From Gammaproteobacteria bacterium (GTDB lineage: Bacteria; Pseudomonadota; Gammaproteobacteria; Chromatiales; Chromatiaceae), in the NCBI GenBank assembly GCA_030065815.1, contig JASJCU010000004.1:1-51881 (forward strand): DNA of 51,881 nucleotides, given 5' to 3'. The first letter of the stretch is position 1. Each line of letters opens with the position of its first letter. The position numbers and the translations under genes were made by a program. This document shows positions 35,855 through 45,614 of this stretch, one piece after another. A model generated the notes under the pieces. That model was given only the letters and a program-made list of their open reading frames with translations, searched no databases and had not been told where the DNA came from.

Positions 35855-38704
35855 TCACGCGCCGCCTGCCGGCGGGCCGGCCGGGTCGTGCATATCGGTG
35901 TCGTCGAGGCGCTCGCCGGGGTCCTCGACCGGGCGTTCCGACAGTGCCGTGTCGACCAGCGCCCGTTGCTGCGCCCGGTGTAGCGCGGCGTCACCGCAGG
36001 CCGGCGACGCCGACGGTGCGCGGCCGGCGTATCCGAGCGACTGGCCGTCGCCGGTCAGCACGCGCAGGTGGTGCTGGATCTGGTACCAGGCGCCCTGGTT
36101 GCGCGGCTCCTCCTGGCACCAGACGAGCTCGCTCGCCGCACCACAGGCCGACAACAGCTCGGCCAGCGGCCGGCGCGGAAACGGATACAGTTGCTCGACG
36201 CGGACCAGCGCGATATCGTCGATGGCGCGCTCGCGGCGTGCCGCGAGCAGGTCGTAGTAGACCTTGCCGCTGCACAGCACGATCCGGCGCACACGCTCGC
36301 GCGCCAGCTCGTCGACGTCCGGCAGCACGACCTGCAGGCCGCCGTCGCTGAGTTCGTCGAGCGAGGATTTCGCCAGCGGGTGGCGCAGCAGGCTCTTCGG
36401 CGTCATGACGACCAGCGGGCGGCGGAAGCGGCGCTTGATCTGGTCGCGCAGCAGGTGGAAGAACTGCGCCGGCGTCGTCGGCACCCAGACCCGCATGTTC
36501 AGTTCGGCGCACAGCTGCAGGAAGCGTTCGAGGCGCGCCGACGAATGCTCCGGGCCCTGGCCTTCGAAGCCGTGCGGCAGGAACAGCGTGAGCTGGCACA
36601 GCCGCCCCCATTTCAGGTAGCCACTGGCGATGAACTGGTCGATGACCATCTGCGCGCCGTTGGCGAAGTCGCCGAACTGCGCCTCCCAGATCACCAGTGT
36701 CCCGGGCATCGACGTCGCGTAGCCGTACTCGAAGCCGAGCACCGCGAGCTCGGACAGCAGCGAATTGATGACCTCGAAGCGCGGCTGGCCGTCGAACAGC
36801 CCGGCCAGTGGCACGTGGGTCGCGAAGGTCTGCTGGTTGTGGTACGCGGCGTGGCGGTGGGCGAAGGTGCCGCGGATCGAGTCCTGGCCGGACAGGCGCA
36901 CCGCGACGCCGTCGTCGAGCAGCGTCGCGTAGGCGAGGATCTCGGCCATGCCCCAGTCGACGCCGGTGTCGCCGGCGAGCATGCGGCGGCGCTCGTCGAC
37001 GACCCGGGCGACGCCGCGCTGCAGCGTGAAGCCGTCGGGCACGGCGATCGCGCGCGTGCCGAGGTCGACCAGGCGCGCGCGCGGCACGCGGGTCGCGACG
37101 ACCTCGCCGGGACGCGCGTTGAGGTACTGCTCCCAGTGCGCCTCGTAGCCGGTCGGCGAGCCGCGCAGGAACTCGCGGACGACGACCTTGCCGTGCTCGA
37201 GCGCGCTGCGGTAGCTGTCGCGCATCTCGTCGGCGACGGCGGCGCCGATCACGCCGTCGTCGACCAGGCGCTGCGCGTAGCGCGCGCGCGTCGTCGGCAG
37301 CTCGCGGATGCGCCGGTACATCTGCGGCTGGGTCATCATCGGCTCGTCGGCCTCGTTGTGGCCCTGGCGGCGGTAGCAGACCAGGTCGATGACGACGTCG
37401 TTGTGGAAGGTCAGGCGGTAGTCGAGCGCCAGCCGGGTCACGAACAGCACGGCGTCGGGGTCGTCGCCGTTGACGTGGAAGATCGGCGCCTGGACCAGCT
37501 TGGCGACCTCGGTGCAGTAGCGTGTCGAGCGCGCCTCCTGCGGGTGACTGGTCGTGAAGCCGATCTGGTTGTTGACGACGACGTGGATCGTGCCGCCGGT
37601 GCCATAGGCCGGCGTCTTCGACAGGTTCAGCGTCTCGGTCACGGTACCCTGGCCGATGAACGCGGCGTCGCCGTGCACCAGCACCGGCAGCACCAGGTCG
37701 GTGGCATCGTCGGCGTGGCGGTCCTGGCGCGCCCGGCAGCCGCCCTGCACGACCGGGGCGATGACTTCGAGATGCGACGGATTGAACGCCAGCGACAGGT
37801 GCACCGGTCCGCCCGACGTGCGGATGTTGGAGTAGAAGCCCTGGTGGTACTTGACGTCGCCCGAGCCGCTGCGCGCGTCGGCGCCGTTGCCCTCGAACTC
37901 GGAGAACAGCTCGCTCGGCGCCTTGCCGAGCAGGTTGACCAGCACGTTGAGGCGACCGCGGTGGGCCATGCCGATGACGATGTCGGTGACGCCGCGCCGG
38001 CCGCCGCCCTGCACGATCTCGTCGAGCAGCGGGATCAGCGAATCGCCGCCCTCGAGCGAGAAGCGCTTCTGGCCGACGTAGCGCCGGTGCAGGTACTGTT
38101 CGAGCCCCTCGGCCGCGGTCAGGTCGCGCAGCGTGTCGATGCGTACCGGCGCGCTGTGCTGGTCGGCCCAGCGGCCATGGGTCGATTCGAGGCGCTGCTC
38201 GATCCAGCGGCGCTGATCGCTGGCCGAGATGTGCATGTGCTCGCTGCTGACCGTGCCGCAGTAGACCGCCTCGAGGATGGCGATGACATCGCGCGCCGGG
38301 CGCGCCGACTCGGCGTCGATCGACACGACGCTGATCGGCTCGCCGAGTGCGGCCGCGTCGAGACCGTAGTACCCGGGATCGAGTTCCTGCGGCCGCAGGC
38401 GCGTTACCAGGCCGAGCGGGTCGACGTCGGCGAACAGGTGACCGAGCATGCGGTAGGCCATGATCAGGCGTTCGATCCGCGACACCGGGGTAGCGTCGGC
38501 ACCGATCACTGCCGGCGCCGTGCGCAGCGCCTGGCGCGGCCATTCGGCGCCGGCGCCGTGTTCGAAACCGTAGAAGAAGCTGCGCCATTCCGGTGCGACG
38601 TTGTCCGGCGACTCCTGGAATGCCTCGTACAGCTGGTCGATGTACTCGGCGTTGGCGCCGGTGAAACCGGAGGCGCGGCGTAGACTGCTCAGCGAATCAT
38701 CCAT
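35855..38704 (-). CDS. sucA: 2-oxoglutarate dehydrogenase E1 component
   Basis: A 949-residue thiamine-diphosphate-dependent E1. It begins with the short E2-binding segment (NAEYIDQLYEAFQESPDNV); the cofactor region is HGDAAFIGQGTVTETLNL followed by NNQIGFTT, and the C-terminal half has the GQDSIRGTFAHRHA block. It decarboxylates 2-oxoglutarate and transfers the succinyl group to E2. About 30 extra acidic, proline-rich residues follow the usual end of the family. Neither sucB nor lpd follows: the next gene is the ferritin on the other strand, 22 bases away. Confidence 0.95.
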   Translation of the reverse strand: MDDSLSSLRRASGFTGANAEYIDQLYEAFQESPDNVAPEWRSFFYGFEHGAGAEWPRQALRTAPAVIGADATPVSRIERLIMAYRMLGHLFADVDPLGLVTRLRPQELDPGYYGLDAAALGEPISVVSIDAESARPARDVIAILEAVYCGTVSSEHMHISASDQRRWIEQRLESTHGRWADQHSAPVRIDTLRDLTAAEGLEQYLHRRYVGQKRFSLEGGDSLIPLLDEIVQGGGRRGVTDIVIGMAHRGRLNVLVNLLGKAPSELFSEFEGNGADARSGSGDVKYHQGFYSNIRTSGGPVHLSLAFNPSHLEVIAPVVQGGCRARQDRHADDATDLVLPVLVHGDAAFIGQGTVTETLNLSKTPAYGTGGTIHVVVNNQIGFTTSHPQEARSTRYCTEVAKLVQAPIFHVNGDDPDAVLFVTRLALDYRLTFHNDVVIDLVCYRRQGHNEADEPMMTQPQMYRRIRELPTTRARYAQRLVDDGVIGAAVADEMRDSYRSALEHGKVVVREFLRGSPTGYEAHWEQYLNARPGEVVATRVPRARLVDLGTRAIAVPDGFTLQRGVARVVDERRRMLAGDTGVDWGMAEILAYATLLDDGVAVRLSGQDSIRGTFAHRHAAYHNQQTFATHVPLAGLFDGQPRFEVINSLLSELAVLGFEYGYATSMPGTLVIWEAQFGDFANGAQMVIDQFIASGYLKWGRLCQLTLFLPHGFEGQGPEHSSARLERFLQLCAELNMRVWVPTTPAQFFHLLRDQIKRRFRRPLVVMTPKSLLRHPLAKSSLDELSDGGLQVVLPDVDELARERVRRIVLCSGKVYYDLLAARRERAIDDIALVRVEQLYPFPRRPLAELLSACGAASELVWCQEEPRNQGAWYQIQHHLRVLTGDGQSLGYAGRAPSASPACGDAALHRAQQRALVDTALSERPVEDPGERLDDTDMHDPAGPPAGGA

Positions 38705-38744
38705 CTGGTTGCTCGATAGTCGCCATTGCGCGACCGTGCTGGCG

Positions 38745-38768
38745 GCGCGCCCGGCACGCCGGGCGCGC
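38745..38768. other. Strong GC hairpin upstream of sucA
   Basis: A perfect 10-bp inverted repeat (38745-38754 and 38759-38768) with a four-base loop lies 41 bases before the sucA ATG, in its probable 5' leader. There is no T-run on either strand, so it is not a classic terminator. It could be a leader structure or an operator. Confidence 0.5.
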
Positions 38769-38927
38769 GCTGTTGTGGGTATTGGGGAAGTCTAGGCCGC
38801 GGTCGCCCGGGCGTCATTGACGCCGGGCAGACCACTGCCGGTATGCGGCCGTGCCACGCAGCGTGCGGGGTGTCGGCGGCATCGCCGCGCAATCGGGGCG
38901 CGCATGCCGCCGCTGACGGCGCAGCCG

Positions 38928-39527
38928 CTACATCGCGTCGATCTGTCGCGACCTCAGGTGGCGGATGATGATCGGGTCGGTGCGGTTCTTCGAGGTTGCC
39001 GCCTTCATGAAGATCACGACCCGATCGATGTCGCGGATGATGCCCTTCACGCGCTCGCCGTCTTGCTGGGCATCGCTGATCGACGAGAACGCCATGTCCA
39101 TCAGGTCCTCGTCGTTGCGGGCGATGCCGATCGTGTACGCGACGTAGCAGGCGAGGCGAGGATGTCGGCGGTCGATGCGCTGCGCGAAGGCGCGCCAGGA
39201 GCGGGTCCATTCGCGCCACTCGACCGCGGCCACGTCGGCCTTGACGATGCGCAGGAACAGGGTCACCTTGATCAGTTCCTGCTGCCAGTCCCAGTCCGCC
39301 GCGGCGTTGGCTTCGCGTTCGCGCGCGATCGCCCGCGCATGGTGGTGCTGGCAGTGATCGCACTGGTAGTAGCAGGCCAGCACATAGGCCAGGTACTCGC
39401 GCTCCAGCAGGCTCAGCACGAACGGATCGGATTCGCCGGGAACGCCGGTGAAAACGTGGGCGTGGAGTTCGGTCAGGACGTCGTTGAACGCGCGTCCGAG
39501 GATCGGTTGTTTGTCAGACTTCGACAC
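38928..39527 (-). CDS. AhpD-like (carboxymuconolactone decarboxylase superfamily) protein
   Basis: A 199-residue all-helical protein. Residues 56-63 carry C-x2-C-x3-H (QCDHCQHHH), the AhpD-type redox or proton-relay motif, preceded by EREYLAYVLACYY. The rest does not match a named enzyme that I recognise. The start is uncertain. GTG 39527 has GGGAG seven bases upstream and gives SKSDKQPILGRAF; the frame is open to a GTG at 39578 and an ATG at 39560, neither with a ribosome-binding site. A peroxidase-reductase or stress role is suggested by the motif only. Confidence 0.68.
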   Translation of the reverse strand: MSKSDKQPILGRAFNDVLTELHAHVFTGVPGESDPFVLSLLEREYLAYVLACYYQCDHCQHHHARAIAREREANAAADWDWQQELIKVTLFLRIVKADVAAVEWREWTRSWRAFAQRIDRRHPRLACYVAYTIGIARNDEDLMDMAFSSISDAQQDGERVKGIIRDIDRVVIFMKAATSKNRTDPIIIRHLRSRQIDAM

Positions 39528-39614
39528 GGTACAGCTCCCGTCTTGCAGTACAGCTTGCATCTCTGAGGGTGTCGGCACGACGCGGCAGGGCCTGAACGGC
39601 GCCCGCCGGGCGGC

Positions 39615-40211
39615 TCAGGCGGCGCGCCGGTCGGGCCGCACGACGGCGAACAGCGCGAGCGCGAACACCGCACCAAGGGTGTCCGCGAGCATGTCCTTCT
39701 GCGCATCCCAGATGTCGCCCTGGGAGCCGAGGAACTCGATGCCGGCATCGCCGCCCTCGAGCACGGCATACCACCATTCGATGATCTCGTAGGCCGCGGC
39801 GATCCCCATGACCAGCAGCAGCGCGAAGGCATTGGCCGGCAGGTAGCGGCAGTGGCCGCGACGCAGCATCCATTCGGCGGCAGGGAAGGCATAGAAGCCG
39901 ACCGCGAAATGGCCGACGCGATCGAAGTGGTTGCGCTCGCTGTCGATCAGCACGCTGAACCAGTCGAACGGCACATTGGCGAACGTGTAGTGACCGCCGA
40001 GCGTGTGCCAGAACATCCACACCGCCATCAGCGCATACGCGGTGTTGCTGAAGCGGAAGCGCCGGTAGGTCAACGCCAGCGCCGCGAACACCAGCACGAC
40101 CGGGATGATCTCGGCGATCCACACGGTGCGCGACACCGGGTCGATCGCGAGGACGAGGAAGTAGACAACGAAGACGATGGCCAGCCAGTGGGGGAACGCG
40201 AGACGCGACAT
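39615..40211 (-). CDS. YjdF-like (DUF2238) integral membrane protein
   Basis: A 198-residue membrane protein with six hydrophobic segments. Family features are WMFWHTLGGHYTFANVPF, DRVGHFAVGFYAFP, AAYEIIEWWYAV and the loop QGDIWDAQKDMLADTLGA. The histidines and acidic residues of these blocks are conserved in DUF2238, whose function is unknown. It stands alone between a divergent small membrane gene and the AhpD-like gene. Confidence 0.87.
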   Translation of the reverse strand: MSRLAFPHWLAIVFVVYFLVLAIDPVSRTVWIAEIIPVVLVFAALALTYRRFRFSNTAYALMAVWMFWHTLGGHYTFANVPFDWFSVLIDSERNHFDRVGHFAVGFYAFPAAEWMLRRGHCRYLPANAFALLLVMGIAAAYEIIEWWYAVLEGGDAGIEFLGSQGDIWDAQKDMLADTLGAVFALALFAVVRPDRRAA

Positions 40212-40284
40212 CGATCATCCAGTGGGTTGTTGGTCGTCGCAGTGTACCCGGCTCGGCCGCTTGGGATCGCAACTCCTCGGCCGG

Positions 40285-40300
40285 TGTGGTGCACACCACA
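40285..40300. promoter_or_regulatory. Dyad TGTGGTG-CA-CACCACA
   Basis: A perfect 7-bp dyad with two-base spacer lies in the 206-bp divergent region, 74 bases upstream of the YjdF-like gene. Its size and symmetry suit an operator. No dedicated regulator is adjacent. Confidence 0.4.
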
Positions 40301-40417
40301 TTGTCCGGCGCCGGCGTCGCCGGCGGGCGGCGTTCTGCGAGCCAGTTCCGCGAGCCACCGGGTGATCTGCCGCTAGATTAGGCGACAACAGACGAACGCC
40401 ACGTAGAGGTAGCCGCC

Positions 40418-40678
40418 ATGAGAAACGTTCCGAAAACGCTTGCCAGAGATGGCATCAAACAGGCCGGCGTCGAGCTGCTCGTGCTGTTCGTGCTGACAAC
40501 GGTAGGGGTTTCGATCCTGTTTCAGATGCACTGGTTCTGGGCCATGCTGCTGGCACCGTTCGCGATGCTGGTCTTGCTCGCCGGCGTCGCCGTGTTCGTG
40601 CAGGCGCTGTGGATGACGGTACTGGGCCTCGAGCGCATCGGCCAGGCCTGCGGACTGCGCAAGAGCCCGCTCGCCTGA
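40418..40678 (+). CDS. Small membrane protein, 86 residues
   Basis: An 86-residue protein with two hydrophobic helices (about 18-36 and 40-66), a basic N-terminus and a basic C-terminus. AGAGGT precedes the ATG. I do not recognise a family. It converges on the DHOD-like gene with a 14-base gap and is divergent from the YjdF-like gene. Confidence 0.6.
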   Translation: MRNVPKTLARDGIKQAGVELLVLFVLTTVGVSILFQMHWFWAMLLAPFAMLVLLAGVAVFVQALWMTVLGLERIGQACGLRKSPLA

Positions 40679-40692
40679 TCCGACAGCGTCGG

Positions 40693-41703
40693 TCAGCGCC
40701 AGACGCCGTCCTTGCCGCTGTGCGCATCGATCACGCGGATGTAGTTCAGGCGCTCGTACTCGGACGGATCGAGGACGCTGTCCTGACTCATGCGGCCGCG
40801 GAAGTCGTCGACGCTTGAAAAACCCTGCCGTTCCATCCACTCGTTGACATCGCCGATCACCCGCGCCAGGTGCTGCGGGCCGTGCTGCAGCAGCGCGTGG
40901 CAGAGATGCACGACATCGGCACCGGCGAGCAGCAGTTTCACGGCGTCTGCGCCGGTGTGGATGCCGCCGGTCGCGCTCAGCGAACAGTCGATGCGCCCGT
41001 GCAGCATCGCCGCCCAGCGCATCGCGACCAGCGCATCCGACGACACCGTCGGCGGCAAGGTGTGCTTCAGACGCATGCCCTCGACGTCGATGTCCGGGTG
41101 GTAGAAGCGGTTGAACAGGGTCACGCCGCTGACGCCGGCGCCTTCCAGCTTCTTGACGATGTTGCCGACCGAGCTGAAGAACATCGACAGCTTCATGTTG
41201 ATCGGCAGCGACACCTGTTCGCGCAGCTCTTTCAGGAGCGTGATGTAGCGTTGCTCGACGTAGTGGCCTTCCTCCCAGATGTCGCCGGCGACGTAGTAGG
41301 CGTTGAGTTCGAGCGCATCGGCGCCGGCGTCGGCGATCTCCTTGGCGTGTGTCATCCAGCCGCTCGCGGTCACGCCGTTCAGACTGGCGACCACCGGGAT
41401 GTCGACGGTCGCCTTCAATGACGAGATCTGCTCCAGGTAGCGGTCGAGCTCGCCCGGGAAGTCGGCATGATCGGGCAGGAAGCCGTCGGCCTCGGGATTG
41501 CCGGTCTCCTGGTGCGACAGGAACTGCGTCATGCCCTCCTCTTCGGCCTGCACCGCCTCCTCGAACAGCGAGTACATGACGATCGCCGCCGCGCCGGCGT
41601 CTTCGAGCTGCTTTGCGGCATCCAGATCGCGTGACATGGGCGACGCCGACGGAACGAACGGATTCTTCAACTGCAGGCCGAGCCAGGTCGTGGTCAGGTT
41701 CAT
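40693..41703 (-). CDS. Dihydroorotate-dehydrogenase-like protein
   Basis: A 336-residue FMN-binding TIM barrel of the PyrD superfamily. It has NPFVPSASPMSRD at the start, ASLNGVTASGWMTHAKEI, LELNAYYVAGD, and the FMN-phosphate region GGIHTGADAVKLLLAGADVV. The residues that would mark true pyrimidine synthesis are not clear, and members found next to nifJ are generally annotated as DHOD-like. It follows nifJ by 253 bases on the same strand, so it may support pyruvate:ferredoxin oxidoreductase electron flow. GAGGA precedes the ATG. Confidence 0.85.
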   Translation of the reverse strand: MNLTTTWLGLQLKNPFVPSASPMSRDLDAAKQLEDAGAAAIVMYSLFEEAVQAEEEGMTQFLSHQETGNPEADGFLPDHADFPGELDRYLEQISSLKATVDIPVVASLNGVTASGWMTHAKEIADAGADALELNAYYVAGDIWEEGHYVEQRYITLLKELREQVSLPINMKLSMFFSSVGNIVKKLEGAGVSGVTLFNRFYHPDIDVEGMRLKHTLPPTVSSDALVAMRWAAMLHGRIDCSLSATGGIHTGADAVKLLLAGADVVHLCHALLQHGPQHLARVIGDVNEWMERQGFSSVDDFRGRMSQDSVLDPSEYERLNYIRVIDAHSGKDGVWR

Positions 41704-41956
41704 GATGCGATTCCTCTTCTTGGCGGACGCAGAGGACTCGTGTGCCCCGTCCCGCAGTTAACGTATCGTTCAGCGCCGTTGCAGCGGATTATCGCTAGGC
41801 ATGCGATCCAGGGCCAGTCGGCGCCGGTCCGACGGCATGCCACGACGCCAGCGGTCATCGGCAACGCCGCGCACGGCGCGCTGTCCCGCAGCGTCGCGCC
41901 GCGGCGGCGCGCAGACCGCTCGAGTACCCGCGACACCGCGTTGGCCGCGGCGGTAC

Positions 41957-44900
41957 TCAGTCGCTGTCGTCATCGCCGACGGCCAGTTTCGCCAGCTGCT
42001 CGTAGAGGTGGAACTTGGCCCTGGTCTGGTGCTGGGCGGTCGCCATGAAGCGCTGCGCGGCATCCGGGTGGGTGCGTTCGAGCACGGCGAAGCGGGTCTC
42101 GCTCATCGCGAAATCGCGGTACGGGATGCTCGGTTCCTTGGAGTCGAGGTGCAGCGGATTCTCGCCGGCAGCGACCTTGCGCGGGTCGTAGCGGAACAGT
42201 CCCCAGTGCCCGGCGTTGACGGCCATGCCCTGCTGGCGCAGGTTGTTCGCGAGGTCGATGCCGTGCGCGATGCACGGCGAGTACGCGATGATCAGCGACG
42301 GGCCGTCGTAGCTCTCGGCCTCGAGGAAGGCGCGCAGCACCTGCACGTCCTTGGCACCGTACGCGACCTGGGCGACGTAGACGTTGCCGTAGGCCATCGC
42401 CATCATCGCGAGGTCTTTCTTGACCACCGGCTTGCCGGCTGCCGAGAACTTGGCGACCGCGCCGAGCGGCGTCGCCTTCGATGTCTGGCCGCCGGTGTTC
42501 GAGTAGACCTCGGTGTCGAGCACCAGGATGTTGACGTTGCGCCCGGAGGCCATGACGTGGTCGACGCCGCCGTAGCCGATGTCGTAGGCCCAGCCGTCGC
42601 CGCCGATCAGCCAAACGCTCTTCTTGACCAGGAAGTCGGCGATGCCTTCGAGGGTGCGCGCCGGCAGCCGGTCGATGGTCGCGAGCTTTGCCTTCAGTTC
42701 GTCGACGCGCGCGCGCTGTTCGAAGATTTCCGCCTCGCTGTGTTGTTGTGCCGACAGGATCGCATCGACCAGGGTCTCGCCGATGTCGCCGGCCAGCGTC
42801 TGCAGCAGTTCGCGCGCGTGCTCGGCCTGCTTATCGATCGCGACGCGCATGCCGAGGCCGAACTCGGCGTTGTCCTCGAACAGCGAGTTGCTCCAGGTCG
42901 GGCCGCGGCCGTCGGCATTGGTCGTGTACGGCGTGGTCGGCAGGTTGCCGCCGTAGATCGACGAGCAGCCGGTCGCGTTGGCGATCAGCATGCGGTCGCC
43001 GAACAGCTGCGTCGCGAGCTTGACGTAGGGCGTCTCGCCGCAGCCGACGCAGGCGCCCGAGAACTCAAACAGCGGCTGCATGATCATCGCGCCTTTCAGC
43101 GTCGTCTCCTTGAGCTTGCTGCGGTCGAATTCCGGCAGGCCGACGAAGAAGTCCCAGTTGGCCTGCTCGACGGCGAGGCGGTCGGCGATCGGCACCATGT
43201 TCAGCGCCTTGCGCTGCGGGTCCTGCTTGTCGCGGATCGGGCAGATCTCGACGCACAGGCCGCAGCCGGTGCAGTCGTCGGGCGCGACCTGGTAGGTGAT
43301 GTGGGTGTCGGGCGGGAAGTCCCGGCCGCCCTTGACCGGCGCATGCACGAAGCCGTCTGGTGCGTTCGCCGCGAGCGCGGCGTCGAACACCTTGGAGCGG
43401 ATCGCCGCGTGCGGGCAGACCAGCGGGCACTTGCCGCAGTGCGTGCACAGGTCGATCTCGAGCTGCGGGATCTCCAGCGCCAGCTGGCGCTTCTCATAGG
43501 CCGCGGTACCCAGCGGCCAGGTACCGTCGGCGCTGATCGCGCTGACCGGCAGGCTGTCGCCGCGGCCGGCGATCAACGTCGCGGTCACGCGCTGCACGAA
43601 CTCGGGCGCGTTCGCCGCGACCACGGGCGGCATCTCGAGCGTGCTGCTGACTTTGTCAGGCACCGCGACCGCGTGCAGCCCGGCCAGTGCCGCGTCGATC
43701 GCCGCGTAGTTGCGTTCGAGCAGGCGACGGCCCTTGCGACCGTAGGTCTTGGCGACCATGTCCTTGATCTTGGCGATCGCCGCGGCGCTGTCGAGCACGC
43801 CGGTGATCGCGAAGAAGCACACCTGCATGATGGTGTTGATGCGCCGCCCCATGCCGGCCTGCCGGGCGATGCCGTAGGCGTCGATGACGTGCACGGCCAG
43901 GCCCTTGTCGACGATCTGCTGCTGCACCGTGCGCGGCAGGCTGTCCCACATTGCGTCCGGCGCGACCGGGCTGTTGAGCAGGAAGGTGCCGCCCGGTGCG
44001 GCCTTGTCGAGCATGTCGTATCGGGTCAGGAAATTCGGCTGGTGGCAGGCGACGAACTGCGCCTCGCCGCTGCCGATCAGGTAGGTCGAGCGGATCGGCC
44101 GGTCGCCGTAGCGCAGGTGCGAGACCGTGACCGCGCCGGCCTTCTTCGAGTCGTACTGGAAGTAGCCCTGGACGTGCCGGTCGGTGTTCTCGCCGATGAT
44201 CTTGATCGAGTTCTTGTTCGCCGACACCGTGCCGTCGGAACCGAGGCCGTAGAACACGCAGCGCGTGACCCCGGCGGCCGCGTCCGGCGCGAACCCGGCG
44301 TCCCAGTCGAGGCTGGTCTGCGTGACGTCGTCGTCGATGCCGATCGTGAACGGGTTCTTCGGCGGTGCCTTGGTCAACTCGGCGAACACCGCGGCGACCA
44401 TGCCGGGCGTGAACTCTTTCGACGACAGGCCGAAACGGCCGCCGACGATGCGCGGCATGAGTGAGCGCTTACCATCGGCCACCGCCAGCGATAGGGCACT
44501 GAGCACGTCCTTATACAGGGGTTCGCCGTCGGCGCCTGGCTCCTTGGTGCGATCGAGCACGGCGATTGCCTGGACGCTTTCGGGCAGCGCGGCGAGCAGG
44601 TGCGCCGGCGAGAATGGGCGGAACAGCCGCACCTTGACCAGGCCGACCCGCTCGCCACTTGCGACCAGCGTCTCGACGGCCTCCTCGGCGGCACCCAGCC
44701 CCGAGCCCATCAACAGCACGACGCGCTCGGCGTCGGCCGCGCCGACGTATTCGAACAGGCCGTAGCGCCGCCCGGTCAGTTCGGCGAAACGTGCCATGAC
44801 CCTGTCTACAATGGCGGGTAGAGCGGCGTAGTAAGTGTTTACTGACTCGCGGCCCTGGAAGTACACGTCGGGGTTCTGCGACGTCCCGCGCAGCACCGGG

Positions 44901-45535
44901 CGGTCGGGGCTCATCGCACGGCTGCGGTGCGCGATCACGAGGTCCTCGTCGATCATCGCGCGCACCGTCGTGCGGTCGAGCTGGCTGATCTTGTCGACCT
45001 CGTGCGAGGTGCGGAAGCCGTCGAAGAAGTGCAGGAACGGGATCCGCCCGGCGAGCGTCGCGGCCTGGGCGATCAGCGCGAAGTCGTGGACCTCCTGCAC
45101 CCCGGCCGAGCACAGCATCGCGTAACCGGTCGCACGGCAGGCCATGACGTCGGAGTGGTCGCCGAAGATCGACAGCGCCTGGACGGCCAGCGAGCGCGCC
45201 GACACGTGCAGCACCGTCGGCGTCAGCTCGCCGGCGATCTTATACATGTTCGGGATCATCAGCAGCAGGCCCTGCGATGCCGTGAAGCTGGTCGCCAGCG
45301 CGCCGGCCTGCAACGCACCGTGGATCGCGCCGGCGGCGCCGCCCTCGCTCTGCATCTCGATGACCTGCGGCACCGTGTCCCACAGGTTGGTGACACCGAC
45401 CGCCGACCAGTCGTCGGCCCACTCGCCCATCGGCGACGCCGGCGTGATCGGATAGATCGCGACGACCTCGTTGGTCAGGTGGGCGATGCTCGCGGCGGCC
45501 TCGTTGCCGTCGATCGTGACCTGGGTGGCGGCCAT
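41957..45535 (-). CDS. nifJ: Pyruvate:ferredoxin (flavodoxin) oxidoreductase
   Basis: A 1192-residue single-chain PFOR with all domains. Domain I starts TIDGNEAAASIAHL and contains YPITPASPMGEWAD. Two 4Fe-4S clusters lie near residues 694-704 (CTHCGKCPLVCP) and 755-766 (CTGCGLCVEICP). The thiamine-diphosphate domain has CVGCGETPY, ATGCSSIYGG and GGDGWAYDIGYGG near residue 980, then NTGGQTSKATP. It interconverts pyruvate and acetyl-CoA + CO2 with ferredoxin or flavodoxin. It is oxygen-sensitive in most organisms, and an FNR-like site lies upstream. The ribosome-binding site is weak. Confidence 0.95.
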   Translation of the reverse strand: MAATQVTIDGNEAAASIAHLTNEVVAIYPITPASPMGEWADDWSAVGVTNLWDTVPQVIEMQSEGGAAGAIHGALQAGALATSFTASQGLLLMIPNMYKIAGELTPTVLHVSARSLAVQALSIFGDHSDVMACRATGYAMLCSAGVQEVHDFALIAQAATLAGRIPFLHFFDGFRTSHEVDKISQLDRTTVRAMIDEDLVIAHRSRAMSPDRPVLRGTSQNPDVYFQGRESVNTYYAALPAIVDRVMARFAELTGRRYGLFEYVGAADAERVVLLMGSGLGAAEEAVETLVASGERVGLVKVRLFRPFSPAHLLAALPESVQAIAVLDRTKEPGADGEPLYKDVLSALSLAVADGKRSLMPRIVGGRFGLSSKEFTPGMVAAVFAELTKAPPKNPFTIGIDDDVTQTSLDWDAGFAPDAAAGVTRCVFYGLGSDGTVSANKNSIKIIGENTDRHVQGYFQYDSKKAGAVTVSHLRYGDRPIRSTYLIGSGEAQFVACHQPNFLTRYDMLDKAAPGGTFLLNSPVAPDAMWDSLPRTVQQQIVDKGLAVHVIDAYGIARQAGMGRRINTIMQVCFFAITGVLDSAAAIAKIKDMVAKTYGRKGRRLLERNYAAIDAALAGLHAVAVPDKVSSTLEMPPVVAANAPEFVQRVTATLIAGRGDSLPVSAISADGTWPLGTAAYEKRQLALEIPQLEIDLCTHCGKCPLVCPHAAIRSKVFDAALAANAPDGFVHAPVKGGRDFPPDTHITYQVAPDDCTGCGLCVEICPIRDKQDPQRKALNMVPIADRLAVEQANWDFFVGLPEFDRSKLKETTLKGAMIMQPLFEFSGACVGCGETPYVKLATQLFGDRMLIANATGCSSIYGGNLPTTPYTTNADGRGPTWSNSLFEDNAEFGLGMRVAIDKQAEHARELLQTLAGDIGETLVDAILSAQQHSEAEIFEQRARVDELKAKLATIDRLPARTLEGIADFLVKKSVWLIGGDGWAYDIGYGGVDHVMASGRNVNILVLDTEVYSNTGGQTSKATPLGAVAKFSAAGKPVVKKDLAMMAMAYGNVYVAQVAYGAKDVQVLRAFLEAESYDGPSLIIAYSPCIAHGIDLANNLRQQGMAVNAGHWGLFRYDPRKVAAGENPLHLDSKEPSIPYRDFAMSETRFAVLERTHPDAAQRFMATAQHQTRAKFHLYEQLAKLAVGDDDSD

Positions 45536-45614
45536 GGCTGGATTCCAATGTCGGCCTGCTCTCGATCTAGGTTGAAACCGGCCGCCCGGACGGGCAACCG
45601 CGCGCGTCTTATTG

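Noticed and set aside
36068-38683. An 871-codon open frame antisense to sucA
   Set aside because: Low-complexity translation and full overlap with a strongly supported gene.
35545-38704. An encapsulin operon formed by the ferritin and its neighbour
   Set aside because: The neighbour is sucA on the opposite strand, not an encapsulin.
41704-41956. A separate small gene between nifJ and the DHOD-like gene
   Set aside because: The open frames there lack a ribosome-binding site and have arginine-rich translations.
41801-44464. An 887-codon open frame antisense to nifJ
   Set aside because: No domain pattern; explained by codon bias of nifJ.
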